This document shows, piece by piece, positions 38,397 through 47,146 of a stretch of 64,000 bases of DNA. The stretch lies in NCBI RefSeq assembly GCF_014648475.1, contig NZ_BMRE01000032.1, forward strand, positions 32,591-96,590, given 5' to 3'. A program made the translations under genes and the position numbers. The number at the start of each line of letters is the position of its first letter. Position 1 is the first letter of the stretch. The stretch comes from Lentzea flava. GTDB lineage: Bacteria > Actinomycetota > Actinomycetes > Mycobacteriales > Pseudonocardiaceae. The notes under the pieces are model-generated. The model was not told where the DNA came from and did not search any database. It was given only the letters and a program-made list of their open reading frames with translations.

Positions 38397-39509
38397 CTAG
38401 TCGGCTGAATCCAGTTTCCCGACGAGCCACTCGTGGAAACCGCCGATGTGATGCTCCGAGGGCACCAGCACTCCGCCGCGCGCGTAAGCGCGTGAGGCCA
38501 TCGCGGGCTGGCAACGCTCGCATGCTTCGAAGTCCTGCTCGTTCACCCGGTGGAACAGCTCTACCGAGCGAGAGACGTCACGCCCGGTGTCGACCACTTC
38601 CTTGGCGTAGAGCCAATCGCACTCGACGATCGTGCGATCGACCGCCACCGGGTACATGCGGTGCAGGATCACGTGGTCCGGCACGAGGTTGACGAAAACC
38701 TGCGGCTTGATCGTGATCGCGTAGTACTTCCGGTCGCGGTCTTCCTCAAGCGCCGCAAGTTTTCCGAAGCCCTCGCCGCCGTCGACGGTGAAGCCCTTGA
38801 TCTCGTCGCCGAACTCCGCGCCGTGCCCGACGTAGTACTGGGCCGCGTAGCCGTCGGCGAACTCGGGCAGCACCTCGGTGAGCTCGGGGTGGATCGTCGC
38901 GCAGTGGTAGCACTCCATGAAGTTCTCGATGATCAGCTTCCAGTTGGCCTTGACGTCGTAGACGATTCGTTTGCCCACAGACAACTGGTCGATCTCGTAG
39001 CCGTCGATGGCGTCCAGCGAGCCGAGGCGTTCCGTCACGGCGTGCAGCACGTCGTCCTCGAAGCTCGGCGGTTCATCGGCGAGGCACACCCAGGCGTAGC
39101 CGAGCCATTCTCTGAGATGGACTTTCGTCAGCCCGTATTCCACGCGGTCGACATCCGGCATCGAGGTGAGGTTCGGCGCGGCGATCAGCTTGCCGTCCAA
39201 CGCGTAGGTCCACGCGTGGTACGGGCACTGGAACGCCCGCTTGACGCTGCCCGCCTCGTCGACGCAGATGCGCGCGCCGCGGTGCCGGCAGACGTTGAGG
39301 AACGCGTTCAGGCCGCCGTTGCGATCGCGGGCGATGAGCACGCTTTCCCGCCCGACCTGCACGGTGCGGAAGTCGCCGGGGTTCGCGAGGTCGCTCGAGC
39401 GGACGGCGCAAAACCACATCTTCTCGAAGATGCTGGCTTGTTCCTGCGCGAAGATCCCCTGGTCGGTGTAGTAACGGCCCTCCAGGGTGGAGATCAGGCT
39501 GCCGGTCAT
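38397..39509 (-). CDS. Rieske non-heme iron oxygenase alpha subunit, probable glycine betaine demethylase
   Basis: 370 residues. The Rieske [2Fe-2S] ligands are Cys74 and His76 (CRHRGARIC) and Cys95 and His98 (CPYHAW). The mononuclear iron site is in NFMECYHCATIHPEL, with His202 and His207, and a later acidic ligand in NEQDFEACERCQ. GbcA, carnitine and stachydrine demethylases share this quaternary-amine branch. Position with betaine-forming genes and a dimethylglycine oxidase argues for glycine betaine to dimethylglycine plus formaldehyde. Electrons probably come from the Rieske ferredoxin and reductase at 44096-45525. ATGA overlap with the sarcosine oxidase gene. Confidence 0.85.
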   Translation of the reverse strand: MTGSLISTLEGRYYTDQGIFAQEQASIFEKMWFCAVRSSDLANPGDFRTVQVGRESVLIARDRNGGLNAFLNVCRHRGARICVDEAGSVKRAFQCPYHAWTYALDGKLIAAPNLTSMPDVDRVEYGLTKVHLREWLGYAWVCLADEPPSFEDDVLHAVTERLGSLDAIDGYEIDQLSVGKRIVYDVKANWKLIIENFMECYHCATIHPELTEVLPEFADGYAAQYYVGHGAEFGDEIKGFTVDGGEGFGKLAALEEDRDRKYYAITIKPQVFVNLVPDHVILHRMYPVAVDRTIVECDWLYAKEVVDTGRDVSRSVELFHRVNEQDFEACERCQPAMASRAYARGGVLVPSEHHIGGFHEWLVGKLDSAD

Positions 39510-40621
39510 GCTCCGCCTCTCAAGCGAGCAGGGTCGAAAAGGGCGATCGGGTGCCGCGTGGCCCCGTCGATCGTGAGGTCGGCGAGGATCTCGCCGACGA
39601 CCGGCACGAACTTGAAGCCGTGCCCCGAGAAGCCGCACGCCACGGTCACGTTGTCGTGCGCCGGGTGTCGGGCGATCACGAAGTGGTGATCCGCGGTGTT
39701 GGTGTACATGCAGGTGACGGCGCGCTGGAAGGAGCCGAGGCCGGGCATCGCGGACCGGGTGGCGTTCGTGATGGCTTCCACCTCGTGGTCGTGCACCGTG
39801 CGGTCGACGGTGTCCGGCGTGCAGATCGCGCCACCGCTGTGGAACGCCACCTTCACCGCGCCGTCGATCTCCGGGAACCCGTAGAACTCGGTGCCGTCCG
39901 CGCGGTCCCAGATGTGGACCGGGTGGCCGGTGAAGTCGTCCTCGGGGGTGAAGTAGAACTGCACCTGCCGTTCGACCTCGAACGAGATTTGGAGGTCCTC
40001 CAACAGTTCCGAGGCCCACGCGCCGGGACACACCACGACGTGCTCGGCCTCGTACGTGCCGTGCACCGTGATCACCCTGCCCTCTTCCCAATGCAGCACG
40101 GGCTCCTCGAAGTGCAGCTCGGCACCCGCCTTCGCGGCCAGCTCCAGGTGCGCCCGCACCGCGTTCTCCGGCACGACGAACCCCGCCGCCTCCTCGTACA
40201 GCGCGATCTCGTCCGCGCGTGGACGCATCGCGGGAAAGCGTTTGCGGATCTCGGCGGCGTCCAGCAGCTCGTGCTTCAGGCCCCACTGCTCGGCGCTGGC
40301 CCTGCTGCCGCTGACCGCACGCGACTCGGGCGGGCCGACGATCACGCCGCCGACGCGGTGGAAGATCCGCTCACCGCTGTCGCGCTCGATCTGGTCCCAC
40401 ATCTCGTGCGCCCGCAGCAACAACGGCACGTACGCGGGATCCTCGAAGTAGGCCTGCCGCGTGATCCGCGACCCGCCGTGGCTCGACCCCCGCGCGTGCA
40501 CGGGCGTGAACCTCTCCAGCCCGAGCACCCTCTTCCCGCGCTGGGCGAGCCGGTACGCGGCGGCACCGCCCATGCCGCCGAGCCCGATGACGATGGCGTC
40601 GTAGGACATCTTTGGGGCCAC
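39506..40621 (-). CDS. monomeric sarcosine oxidase / N-methyl amino acid oxidase
   Basis: 371 residues from the GTG at 40621, which follows AGGGGCTGAC; the ATG at 40609 (MSYDAIVIG) is an alternative. The FAD motif is AIVIGLGGMGGAAAYRLA. Cys304 in AVTCMYTNTADHHF corresponds to the cysteine carrying covalent FAD in monomeric sarcosine oxidase. VACGFSGHGFKF is also typical. It would oxidise sarcosine to glycine, formaldehyde and hydrogen peroxide, the last step of the betaine route. It starts 1 nt after the dimethylglycine oxidase stop. Confidence 0.88.
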   Translation of the reverse strand: MAPKMSYDAIVIGLGGMGGAAAYRLAQRGKRVLGLERFTPVHARGSSHGGSRITRQAYFEDPAYVPLLLRAHEMWDQIERDSGERIFHRVGGVIVGPPESRAVSGSRASAEQWGLKHELLDAAEIRKRFPAMRPRADEIALYEEAAGFVVPENAVRAHLELAAKAGAELHFEEPVLHWEEGRVITVHGTYEAEHVVVCPGAWASELLEDLQISFEVERQVQFYFTPEDDFTGHPVHIWDRADGTEFYGFPEIDGAVKVAFHSGGAICTPDTVDRTVHDHEVEAITNATRSAMPGLGSFQRAVTCMYTNTADHHFVIARHPAHDNVTVACGFSGHGFKFVPVVGEILADLTIDGATRHPIALFDPARLRGGA

Positions 40622-40622
40622 G

Positions 40623-42989
40623 TCAGCCCCTGAGGCGCTTCATCTCGGGGTCGAACAACGGCTCCTGCGCCACGCGTGCCGTGACGCGCTCGCCGAAGTA
40701 CTCGATCTCCACCTCGTCGACGCCGGTCGGCAGCCACGCGTAGGCGATGTTGAGACCGGTCGTGTACCCGTACGCCGCACTCGTGACGTACCCGACCGGT
40801 TCCCCTTGGTGGAACACGGGTTCGCTGCCCATCACGACCTGCCACGGGTCGTCGATCGTGAGGCAGGTGAGCTTCTTGTCCGACGTGCGACCGGCGAGCG
40901 CGTCCTTGCCCAGGAAGTCCTTGTCCGTGCGGACCGCGAACCCGAGCCCGGCCTCGAACGGGTCGTGCTCGTCGGTCAGGTCGGTGCCCCACGACCGGTA
41001 GCCCTTCTCGAGCCGCAGGCTGGCGAACGCCCCGCGCCCGGCCGCGATCACGCCGTGCTCCTGCCCGGCCTCCCACAGCGTGTCCCACAGCTTCAGGCCG
41101 AGGTCCGCGGTGGTGTAGAGCTCCCAGCCGAGTTCGCCCACATAGGACAGTCGCAGCGCCGTCACCGGAACGTTCTTGATGAACGCCCGCTGCGCCGTGA
41201 AGTAGCCCTTCCGCGTGTCCAGCGTCGTGGGAACGCCCTCGACGAGGTCACGGGCTTTCGGTCCCCACAAACCGATGCAGCAGGTACCGGCCGTGATGTC
41301 CCTGACCTGGACGTCGTCCGGCGCGTGCCTGGTGAGCCAGTCGAGGTCGAGGTTGCCGTTCGCGCCGACCTGGAAGGTGTTCTGGTCCAGCCGGGCGATC
41401 GTGAGGTCGCTGCGGACCCCGCCCCGCTCGTCGAGCAGCAGCGTGTAGACCACCGCGCCGGGCTTGCGGTTGAGGTTGTTGGTCGTCATGCGCTGCAAGA
41501 ACTCCAGCGCCCCCGGCCCGCCGACCTCCAGCCGCTTCAACGGCGTCATGTCGAACATCGCGACGCGCTTGCGCGTCACCAGCGCCTCGGCCCCGCAGAT
41601 CGGCGACCAGTACCGGCTCGCCCACTCGTTGCGCGGCGGCACCTCGGCCACCTCGGGCAGGCTCGCGTTGGCCTCGTACCAGTGCGGCCGCTCCCACCCG
41701 TACGCCTCCAGGAAGAACGCGCCGAGCTCCTGTTGCCTGGAGTGGAACGGACTCGTCCTGATCGGCCGCGGGCTCTCCATGGGCTGCAACGGGTGCAGCA
41801 CGTCGTAGACCTCGACGAAGTTCTGGCAGCTGCGCTCCAGCACGTAGTCCGGCGCCAGCTGCACCTGCTCGAACCGGTTGAGGTCGCTGGAGTGCAGGTC
41901 CAGCTCCGGCTGCCCGTCGACGATCCACTCGGCCATCGACCTGGCCACACCGGCGGAGTGCGTGATCCACACGGCCTCCGCGACCCAGAACCCGTGCAGC
42001 CGCGGGTGTTCCCCGAGCAACGGCATCCCGTCGCTGGTGAACGAGAACAGCCCGTTGAACCCGCGGTCCACCCCTGCCTCCGCCAGCGCCGGGATCAGCT
42101 CGACGGCCGACTCCCACGACGCCTCGAAGTCCTCCTTGGTGAACGGCAGCTCCGACGAGGTGATGTCGCGAGCGGCGATCGGCATGGGCCGGTGTCCGTA
42201 CGCCCCGATCCCCAGCGCCTCACCATGCGCACGGAAATAGAGATCCGCCTCCTGGTGCCGGAGAATGGGTTGCCGCGCCAGCGCTTCCGCGTCGACCCCC
42301 GGCAGGTTCCCGGTGAACGCGTACTGGTGCGCCATCGGCACCAGCGGGACGGTCAGCCCGACCATCTCCCCCAGCACCGGCCCCCACATCCCGGCGCACG
42401 ACACGACGATGTCGGCGGGAAAGGTGTCAGCCTCGGTCCGCACCCCGGTGACCCGGTCCCCGGCGGTCTCCACCGCGACGACCTTCTGCCCGAACACGAA
42501 CCGCGCACCCCGCGCGATCGCCCGCTGCGCCTGGACCTCCGCCGCCAGCACGGGCTTCGCGAGGCCGTCGCTCGGGATCAGGAACCCGCCCAGGACCTGC
42601 TCGCGGTCCAGCAACGGGTGCAGCCGCGCCACCTCGTCCGGCCCGATGAGCCGGCTCTCCACACCCCAGGACGTGGCCCAGCCGTGCCGCCGCGCCAGAT
42701 CCGCCAGCCGGGCCTCGGTCGTGGCGATCTCCAGCCCGCCGATCTGGTCGAAGCACCCCAGCGCGGTGTACTTCTCGACCGTGTAGCGGGCGAAGGCGGT
42801 CATGCTGCGGCAGGGGTTCGTCTGGAACACCAGCCCCGGCGCGTGGCTGCTCGAACCGCCGGCGGCGAGGCCCTGCGCCTGGTCCAGCACCGTGACGTCG
42901 GTGAAGCCCCGTTCGGTGAGCTCGTCGGCCAGCGCACAGCCGACGATCCCCGCCCCCACGAGCACCACGCGAGGCACTTCTCCAGACAT
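40623..42989 (-). CDS. dimethylglycine oxidase/dehydrogenase with GcvT domain
   Basis: 788 residues. Residues about 1-390 are a DAO-type FAD domain (RVVLVGAGIVGCALADEL), with His49 in SSSHAPGLVFQ where related enzymes bind FAD covalently. An FAO_M-type linker comes next. Residues about 430-788 are a GcvT aminomethyltransferase-like domain (FDMTPLKRLEVGGPGALEFL, LSYVGELGWELY, GYRSWGTDLT) that would pass the methyl-derived carbon to tetrahydrofolate. It converts dimethylglycine to sarcosine. It is the first gene of the minus-strand arm, behind the 27-bp IclR-type box at 43010. Confidence 0.9.
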   Translation of the reverse strand: MSGEVPRVVLVGAGIVGCALADELTERGFTDVTVLDQAQGLAAGGSSSHAPGLVFQTNPCRSMTAFARYTVEKYTALGCFDQIGGLEIATTEARLADLARRHGWATSWGVESRLIGPDEVARLHPLLDREQVLGGFLIPSDGLAKPVLAAEVQAQRAIARGARFVFGQKVVAVETAGDRVTGVRTEADTFPADIVVSCAGMWGPVLGEMVGLTVPLVPMAHQYAFTGNLPGVDAEALARQPILRHQEADLYFRAHGEALGIGAYGHRPMPIAARDITSSELPFTKEDFEASWESAVELIPALAEAGVDRGFNGLFSFTSDGMPLLGEHPRLHGFWVAEAVWITHSAGVARSMAEWIVDGQPELDLHSSDLNRFEQVQLAPDYVLERSCQNFVEVYDVLHPLQPMESPRPIRTSPFHSRQQELGAFFLEAYGWERPHWYEANASLPEVAEVPPRNEWASRYWSPICGAEALVTRKRVAMFDMTPLKRLEVGGPGALEFLQRMTTNNLNRKPGAVVYTLLLDERGGVRSDLTIARLDQNTFQVGANGNLDLDWLTRHAPDDVQVRDITAGTCCIGLWGPKARDLVEGVPTTLDTRKGYFTAQRAFIKNVPVTALRLSYVGELGWELYTTADLGLKLWDTLWEAGQEHGVIAAGRGAFASLRLEKGYRSWGTDLTDEHDPFEAGLGFAVRTDKDFLGKDALAGRTSDKKLTCLTIDDPWQVVMGSEPVFHQGEPVGYVTSAAYGYTTGLNIAYAWLPTGVDEVEIEYFGERVTARVAQEPLFDPEMKRLRG

Positions 42990-43009
42990 CTGGACACCCC
43001 TTCGCCGCC

Positions 43010-43036
43010 GTTGCGCGCAACGGAACCCGTTCCGCG
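43010..43036. promoter_or_regulatory. IclR-type operator, copy 1
   Basis: GTTGCG-N5-CGGAAC-N2-GTTCCGCG, with the inverted repeat CGGAAC-CC-GTTCCG at its core, lies 21 bp before the dimethylglycine oxidase start. GTTGCG is itself in a 16-bp palindrome (43008-43023). A copy with the same spacing is at 44049-44075. Confidence 0.6.
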
Positions 43037-43205
43037 ATCAGCAACAAACTGCGGCCAGCGGGTTCGGCTGTCAAGACGGCCGTTCGGGTTTCCAGCGAAA
43101 ACGTCGAGCAGGGCGATCGTCCGTGGCGTTCGGCGGCACGCTCGCCGAACGCCTGCTGGCCACCTGGCCGAGCCTGGACGACTGGGGCCGGATCCCCTGG
43201 TGGGG

Positions 43206-43976
43206 TCAGTCCGCGAAGTAGCCGAGCTGCGCCGACAGATCCGCGGCCGCCGACACCATCGACGGCACGATCTGCTCCACGCGTTCACGCGAGAGGCGGT
43301 ACGACGGCCCCGAAGCGCTCATCGCCGCGACGACCTCACCGCGATGCCCGCGCACCGGGACGGCGACCGCGTGTAGCCCCAGCTCCAGCTCCTCGAAGCA
43401 CGCCGCGTACCCCTGCGACGCGACCACCTCCAGTTCGGCGAGGAGCTTGCCGGGGTCGACGACCGTGTTCTCGGTGTACGCGTCGAGCGGCAGCGACACG
43501 AGCCGCTTGCGTTCCGCGAGCGGCAGGTACGCGAGCAGGACCTTGCCGGACGACGTGGCGTGCAGCGGCGTGCGCTGCCCGATCCAGTTCACCGCCGACA
43601 CGGCCGCCGACCCACGGGCCTGCGTGATGTTGATGGCGACCCCGGCGTCGTGCACGGCGATGTTCACGGTCTCGCCGAACTCGTCGGCCAGCGCCTGGCA
43701 CACGGGCTGGCCGAGCTTGGTCAGATCCATGCGGCCGGTGGCGGCACCGGCGAGCCGGACCACGCCGAAGCCGATCGCGTACTTGCCTCTCTCCCCGAGC
43801 TGCTCGACCAGGCCACGCGCCTCCAGCACCGAGACGAGTCTGGACACCGTGGACTTGTGCACACCCAGTTCACCAGCGATTTCGGTGATGCCGGCCTCTC
43901 CCTGGGCCAGCAGTTCGAGCACGCTGATGGCTCTGTCGACGGACTGCACCTGAGCTGCCGAGTCGGAGTTGCTCAT
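43206..43976 (-). CDS. IclR family regulator of the choline/betaine island
   Basis: 256 residues, ATG at 43976. The N-terminal winged helix reads VDRAISVLELLAQGEAGITE and GVHKSTVSRLVSVLEARGLV. The effector domain has VNWIGQRTPLHATSSGKVLL, CFEELELGLHAVAVPVRGHR and VAAMSASGPSYRL. It sits between the two divergently read halves of the catabolic island, with a 27-bp box on each side. One box is in the 119-bp gap to the ferredoxin gene, so autoregulation is likely. The effector is probably a pathway intermediate. Confidence 0.9.
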   Translation of the reverse strand: MSNSDSAAQVQSVDRAISVLELLAQGEAGITEIAGELGVHKSTVSRLVSVLEARGLVEQLGERGKYAIGFGVVRLAGAATGRMDLTKLGQPVCQALADEFGETVNIAVHDAGVAINITQARGSAAVSAVNWIGQRTPLHATSSGKVLLAYLPLAERKRLVSLPLDAYTENTVVDPGKLLAELEVVASQGYAACFEELELGLHAVAVPVRGHRGEVVAAMSASGPSYRLSRERVEQIVPSMVSAAADLSAQLGYFAD

Positions 43977-44048
43977 GGCGCAACAGTAACCGGCAGGCAA
44001 AACACTCACTCGAACTATTGACTACGTGTCGCGCGGGCCTCACATTGT

Positions 44049-44075
44049 GTTGCGTCATTCGGAACGTGTGCCGCG
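44049..44075. promoter_or_regulatory. IclR-type operator, copy 2
   Basis: GTTGCG-N5-CGGAAC-N2-GTGCCGCG repeats the 43010 site with identical spacing while the spacer bases differ completely. It lies between the divergent IclR and Rieske ferredoxin genes, about 20 bp before the ferredoxin start. An outer GTTGCGT/ACGCAAC pair brackets it. Confidence 0.6.
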
Positions 44076-44095
44076 TCACGCAACGGAGGCCGACG

Positions 44096-44416
44096 ATGAT
44101 CCGCGCCTGCGCTCTCATGGACCTGCCCCCGGGAGAGGCGGTGCGCATCGTCGGTCCTCATGCACCGATCGCGGTGTTCAACGCCGACGGTGTCCTGTAC
44201 GCCATCGACGACACCTGCACCCACCAGGACGCCTCCCTCAGCGAGGGATGGCTCGAAGGATGCTTCGTGGAGTGCCCGCTGCACGCCGCGTCGTTCGACC
44301 TTCGCACCGGCGAGCCGACCTGTCTGCCCGCCAAAAGACCGGTGAAGACCTACCCCGTCTACGTGAAGGATGGAGAGGTCTATGTCGATGTCGAGGTGAA
44401 CAAGGACGTGGCGTGA
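44096..44416 (+). CDS. Rieske-type [2Fe-2S] ferredoxin
   Basis: 106 residues, ATG at 44096 after CGGAGG. The Rieske ligands are Cys41/His43 in CTHQDASLSEG and Cys60/His63 in CPLHAASF. This is a small soluble electron carrier of the BphA3 type. It is coupled by a GTGA overlap to an FAD reductase. It probably shuttles electrons to the Rieske oxygenase encoded at 38397-39509, giving a three-component system, unlike the two-component GbcAB of Pseudomonas. Confidence 0.9.
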   Translation: MIRACALMDLPPGEAVRIVGPHAPIAVFNADGVLYAIDDTCTHQDASLSEGWLEGCFVECPLHAASFDLRTGEPTCLPAKRPVKTYPVYVKDGEVYVDVEVNKDVA

Positions 44417-45525
44417 GGACGATCGCGATCATCGGCGCTTCGCTCGCCGGTTTGAGGTCGGCGCAGGCACTGCGCCAGCAGGGGTTCGACGGACGGCTCG
44501 TCATCATCGGCGATGAAGTCCATCTGCCCTACGACCGACCTCCTCTCTCGAAGGACTTCCTCCTCGGCAAGGTCGAGGCCGTACCGCTCGCCGACCAGGA
44601 GGACCTCGACGCCCTCAACGCCGAATGGCGCCTGAACAACCGCGCGACCGCACTGCTCTCCAGCGGCGAGGTCGCGCTCGCCGACGGCACGACGGTCGAG
44701 GCCGACGGCGTCGTCATCGCGACCGGCGGCGTACCGCGGACGATCCCGAACACCCGCGTCCTGCGCACCCTCGACGACGCGATCAACCTCCGCGAGGCGT
44801 TCGCCAACGCCCAGCACGTCGGCGTCATCGGCGCCGGGTTCATCGGCGCGGAGATCGCGTCGAGTGCGCGCGCTCTGGGCAAGGACGTCACAGTCGTCGA
44901 GGCGCTCCCCACGCCGCTCACGCGCGTGCTGGGCGCGGAGATGGGCGCCGCATGTGGACAACTGCACGGCGACCACGGATCAACATTGATTACGGGAGTC
45001 AATGTTGATTCAGTCAACGTTGACGGCGGAATCAACCTCGCTGATGGACGCCGTGTCGACGCCGACGTCGTCGTCGCGGGCATCGGCATGCGCCCCGCGA
45101 CGGACTGGCTCGCCGGCGGACCCGTCAAGGTCGGCAACGGCGTCGTGTGCGACGCGGGCGGCGTGACGAACCTGAAGAACATCGTGGCCGTCGGCGACGT
45201 CGCGAACTGCGCGGGCCATCGCGCCGAGCACTGGACGTCCGCGACCGAACAGGCACAAGTTGCCACTCGCAACTTGCTCGCGGGCGAGACGGTCGCGACG
45301 CACACCAACGGCGGTTACGTCTGGTCCGACCAGTACGGCGTGCGGATCCAGTTCATCGGACGGGCGACGGACGACGTTCGCCTCGAAGATGGGTCCATCG
45401 AGGACAGGAAGTTCGTCGCGACCTATCGAGACAGTCAGAACGAAGAGGACATTGTCGGCATTGTGGCAATGAGCAACGCTCGACTTTTCACCCGGCTGCG
45501 CAGGAATTTGAAGCAAGTGGTCTGA
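44413..45525 (+). CDS. FAD-dependent ferredoxin reductase (BphA4/RubB type)
   Basis: 370 residues, GTG overlapping the ferredoxin stop. There are two Rossmann motifs: AIIGASLAGLRSAQALR for FAD and VGVIGAGFIGAEIASSARAL for NAD(P)H. YDRPPLSKDFLLG and VAVGDVANCAGHRAEHWTSA are standard in this family. It moves electrons from NAD(P)H to the Rieske ferredoxin. The coding stretch 44979-45024 is oddly AT-rich and palindromic and encodes a doubled VNVD, a possible insertion or operator in the gene. Confidence 0.9.
   Translation: MRTIAIIGASLAGLRSAQALRQQGFDGRLVIIGDEVHLPYDRPPLSKDFLLGKVEAVPLADQEDLDALNAEWRLNNRATALLSSGEVALADGTTVEADGVVIATGGVPRTIPNTRVLRTLDDAINLREAFANAQHVGVIGAGFIGAEIASSARALGKDVTVVEALPTPLTRVLGAEMGAACGQLHGDHGSTLITGVNVDSVNVDGGINLADGRRVDADVVVAGIGMRPATDWLAGGPVKVGNGVVCDAGGVTNLKNIVAVGDVANCAGHRAEHWTSATEQAQVATRNLLAGETVATHTNGGYVWSDQYGVRIQFIGRATDDVRLEDGSIEDRKFVATYRDSQNEEDIVGIVAMSNARLFTRLRRNLKQVV
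44979..45024. repeat. intragenic inverted repeats in the reductase gene
   Basis: ATCAACATTGA (44979-44989) and TCAATGTTGAT (44999-45009) are a perfect 11-bp inverted repeat. GTCAACGTTGAC (45013-45024) is a perfect 12-bp palindrome. The three blocks share a TCAA(C/T)(A/G)TTGA core and use AT-rich codons unlike the rest of the gene. Confidence 0.55.
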
Positions 45526-45624
45526 GTTCGAACCTTCGCCGCGTGTTTCGCCGTTCAGACGGGTGCCGTGAGGTGCCCTGCTGGGCGCCGAAAGACGTGG
45601 TGAAGATTGAGCTCAGACCACTTG
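45514..45624. repeat. 13-bp inverted repeat spanning the reductase-betB gap
   Basis: CAAGTGGTCTGAG (45514-45526, covering the reductase stop codon) is repeated in inverted form as CTCAGACCACTTG (45612-45624), with 85 bp between. The 181-bp gap before betB otherwise holds only short imperfect palindromes and a GGGAGG ribosome-binding site at 45695-45700. Confidence 0.5.
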
Positions 45625-45706
45625 AGACGGTCGTCACGGTTTACCGCCACCGGCGATCGGCTACACCCCATTGTCCTTCGTGGACAGACGAACAGGGAGG
45701 CAGTCA

Positions 45707-47146
45707 GTGTCGCCGGTGCGGCAGATCATCAACCCCTTCGACCAGAGTGTTCTCACCGAGGTCGAGGACCAAACCCGCGAACAGGCGATCCAGGCGATCG
45801 CGAAGGCCAGAAACGCCTTCGACCACGGCGACTGGCAGCACTCGGGCCCGGAACACCGCGCCGCCGTGCTGAACCGGATCGCGGACCTGCTGGAGCGCGA
45901 CAAGGAGGACATCGCCCGCACCGAGACGCTCGACACCGGCAAGACGCTGGTGGAGAGCCGCATCGACGTGGACGACGTCGTCGCCGTGTTCCGCTACTAC
46001 GGCAACCTCGCAGGACTGCTGCACCCGAAGATCGTCCAGGGCACGCCGCCCGACGTCATCAGCCGCATCGACTACGAACCCGTCGGTGTCTGCGGCATGA
46101 TCGCGCCCTGGAACTACCCGCTGCTGCAGATCTCCTGGAAGATCGCGCCGGCGCTGCTCGCCGGCAACACGCTCGTGGCGAAGCCCAGCGAGATCACGCC
46201 GCTCACCACCATCAAGCTGTTCGAGCTCATGCGGGAAGCCGGGCTGCCCGACGGCGTGGCGAACCTCGTCCTCGGCACCGGCCCCGAGGTCGGCGCGCCG
46301 CTGAGCGAACACCCCGACGTCGACCTCATCTCGTTCACCGGCAGCCTCGCGACCGGCCAGCGGATCATGGCGTCGGCCGCGAAGACCGTGAAGAAGGTCG
46401 CGCTCGAGCTCGGCGGCAAGAACCCGAACATCGTCTTCGCGGACGCCGACATCGACACCGCGGTCGACTACGCGCTCACCGCCGCGTTCTTCCACGCGGG
46501 CCAGGTGTGTTCGTCCGGCACGAGGCTCATCGTGCACACCGACATCTACGACGACTTCGTCAACGAGGTCGCGCGCCGGGCCGACAAGATCAAGCTGGGC
46601 AACGGGTTCGACGAGGACACCGAGTCCGGCCCGCTGGTGAGTGCCGAGCACCGCGCGAAGGTCGAGAGCTACGTCGAGATCGCCGAGCAGGAGGGCGCCA
46701 CCCTCAAGGCGGGCGGCAAGCGACCGGACGAACCCGAGCTGCAGAACGGTTTCTTCTTCCGCCCCACGGTGTACGCGGACTGCACCCGCACGATGAAGCT
46801 CGTCCAGGACGAGACCTTCGGCCCGATCATCACCGCCGAACGCTTCGAGACCGAGGACGAGGCCACGTTCCTCGGCAACGACACGGACTACGGCCTCGCG
46901 GGCGGTGTCTGGAGCCAGGACCTCGACAAGGCCCAGCGCGTGGCGAAGAAGCTCCGCCACGGCACGGTGTGGATCAACGAGTTCGGCCCCTACCTGCCGC
47001 AGGCGGAGTGGGGCGGCTTCAAGCGCTCCGGCGTCGGCCGTGAGCTCGGCACCGCGGGCCTGCACGAGTACACCGAGCCCAAGCACGTCTACCAGAACCT
47101 CAAGCCCGCTGCCCAGAACTGGTTCGCACGAAAGGATTCCCAGTGA
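45707..47146 (+). CDS. betB: betaine aldehyde dehydrogenase
   Basis: 479 residues. I use the GTG at 45707, 6 nt after GGGAGG; the ATG at 45671 lacks a ribosome-binding site. Catalytic residues are Asn136 (PWNYPLLQISWK), Glu234 (LELGGKNPN) and Cys268 (HAGQVCSSG). IINPFDQSVLTEV and WGGFKRSGVGRELG are typical of BetB. It oxidises betaine aldehyde to glycine betaine with NAD(P). The following choline dehydrogenase gene overlaps by GTGA. Confidence 0.9.
   Translation: MSPVRQIINPFDQSVLTEVEDQTREQAIQAIAKARNAFDHGDWQHSGPEHRAAVLNRIADLLERDKEDIARTETLDTGKTLVESRIDVDDVVAVFRYYGNLAGLLHPKIVQGTPPDVISRIDYEPVGVCGMIAPWNYPLLQISWKIAPALLAGNTLVAKPSEITPLTTIKLFELMREAGLPDGVANLVLGTGPEVGAPLSEHPDVDLISFTGSLATGQRIMASAAKTVKKVALELGGKNPNIVFADADIDTAVDYALTAAFFHAGQVCSSGTRLIVHTDIYDDFVNEVARRADKIKLGNGFDEDTESGPLVSAEHRAKVESYVEIAEQEGATLKAGGKRPDEPELQNGFFFRPTVYADCTRTMKLVQDETFGPIITAERFETEDEATFLGNDTDYGLAGGVWSQDLDKAQRVAKKLRHGTVWINEFGPYLPQAEWGGFKRSGVGRELGTAGLHEYTEPKHVYQNLKPAAQNWFARKDSQ

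Noticed and set aside
43123..43221. 32-residue plus-strand ORF (VAFGGTLAERLLATWPSLDD and onward)
   Set aside because: It looks protein-like but has no ribosome-binding site and overlaps the IclR gene end; it could be a gene remnant, but support is too thin to annotate.
45671..45706. Upstream ATG for betB
   Set aside because: No ribosome-binding site before it, whereas GGGAGG is placed correctly for the GTG at 45707.
45526..45706. Riboswitch in the betB leader
   Set aside because: Only the 13-bp inverted repeat and short imperfect palindromes are seen; no known riboswitch core is recognisable.
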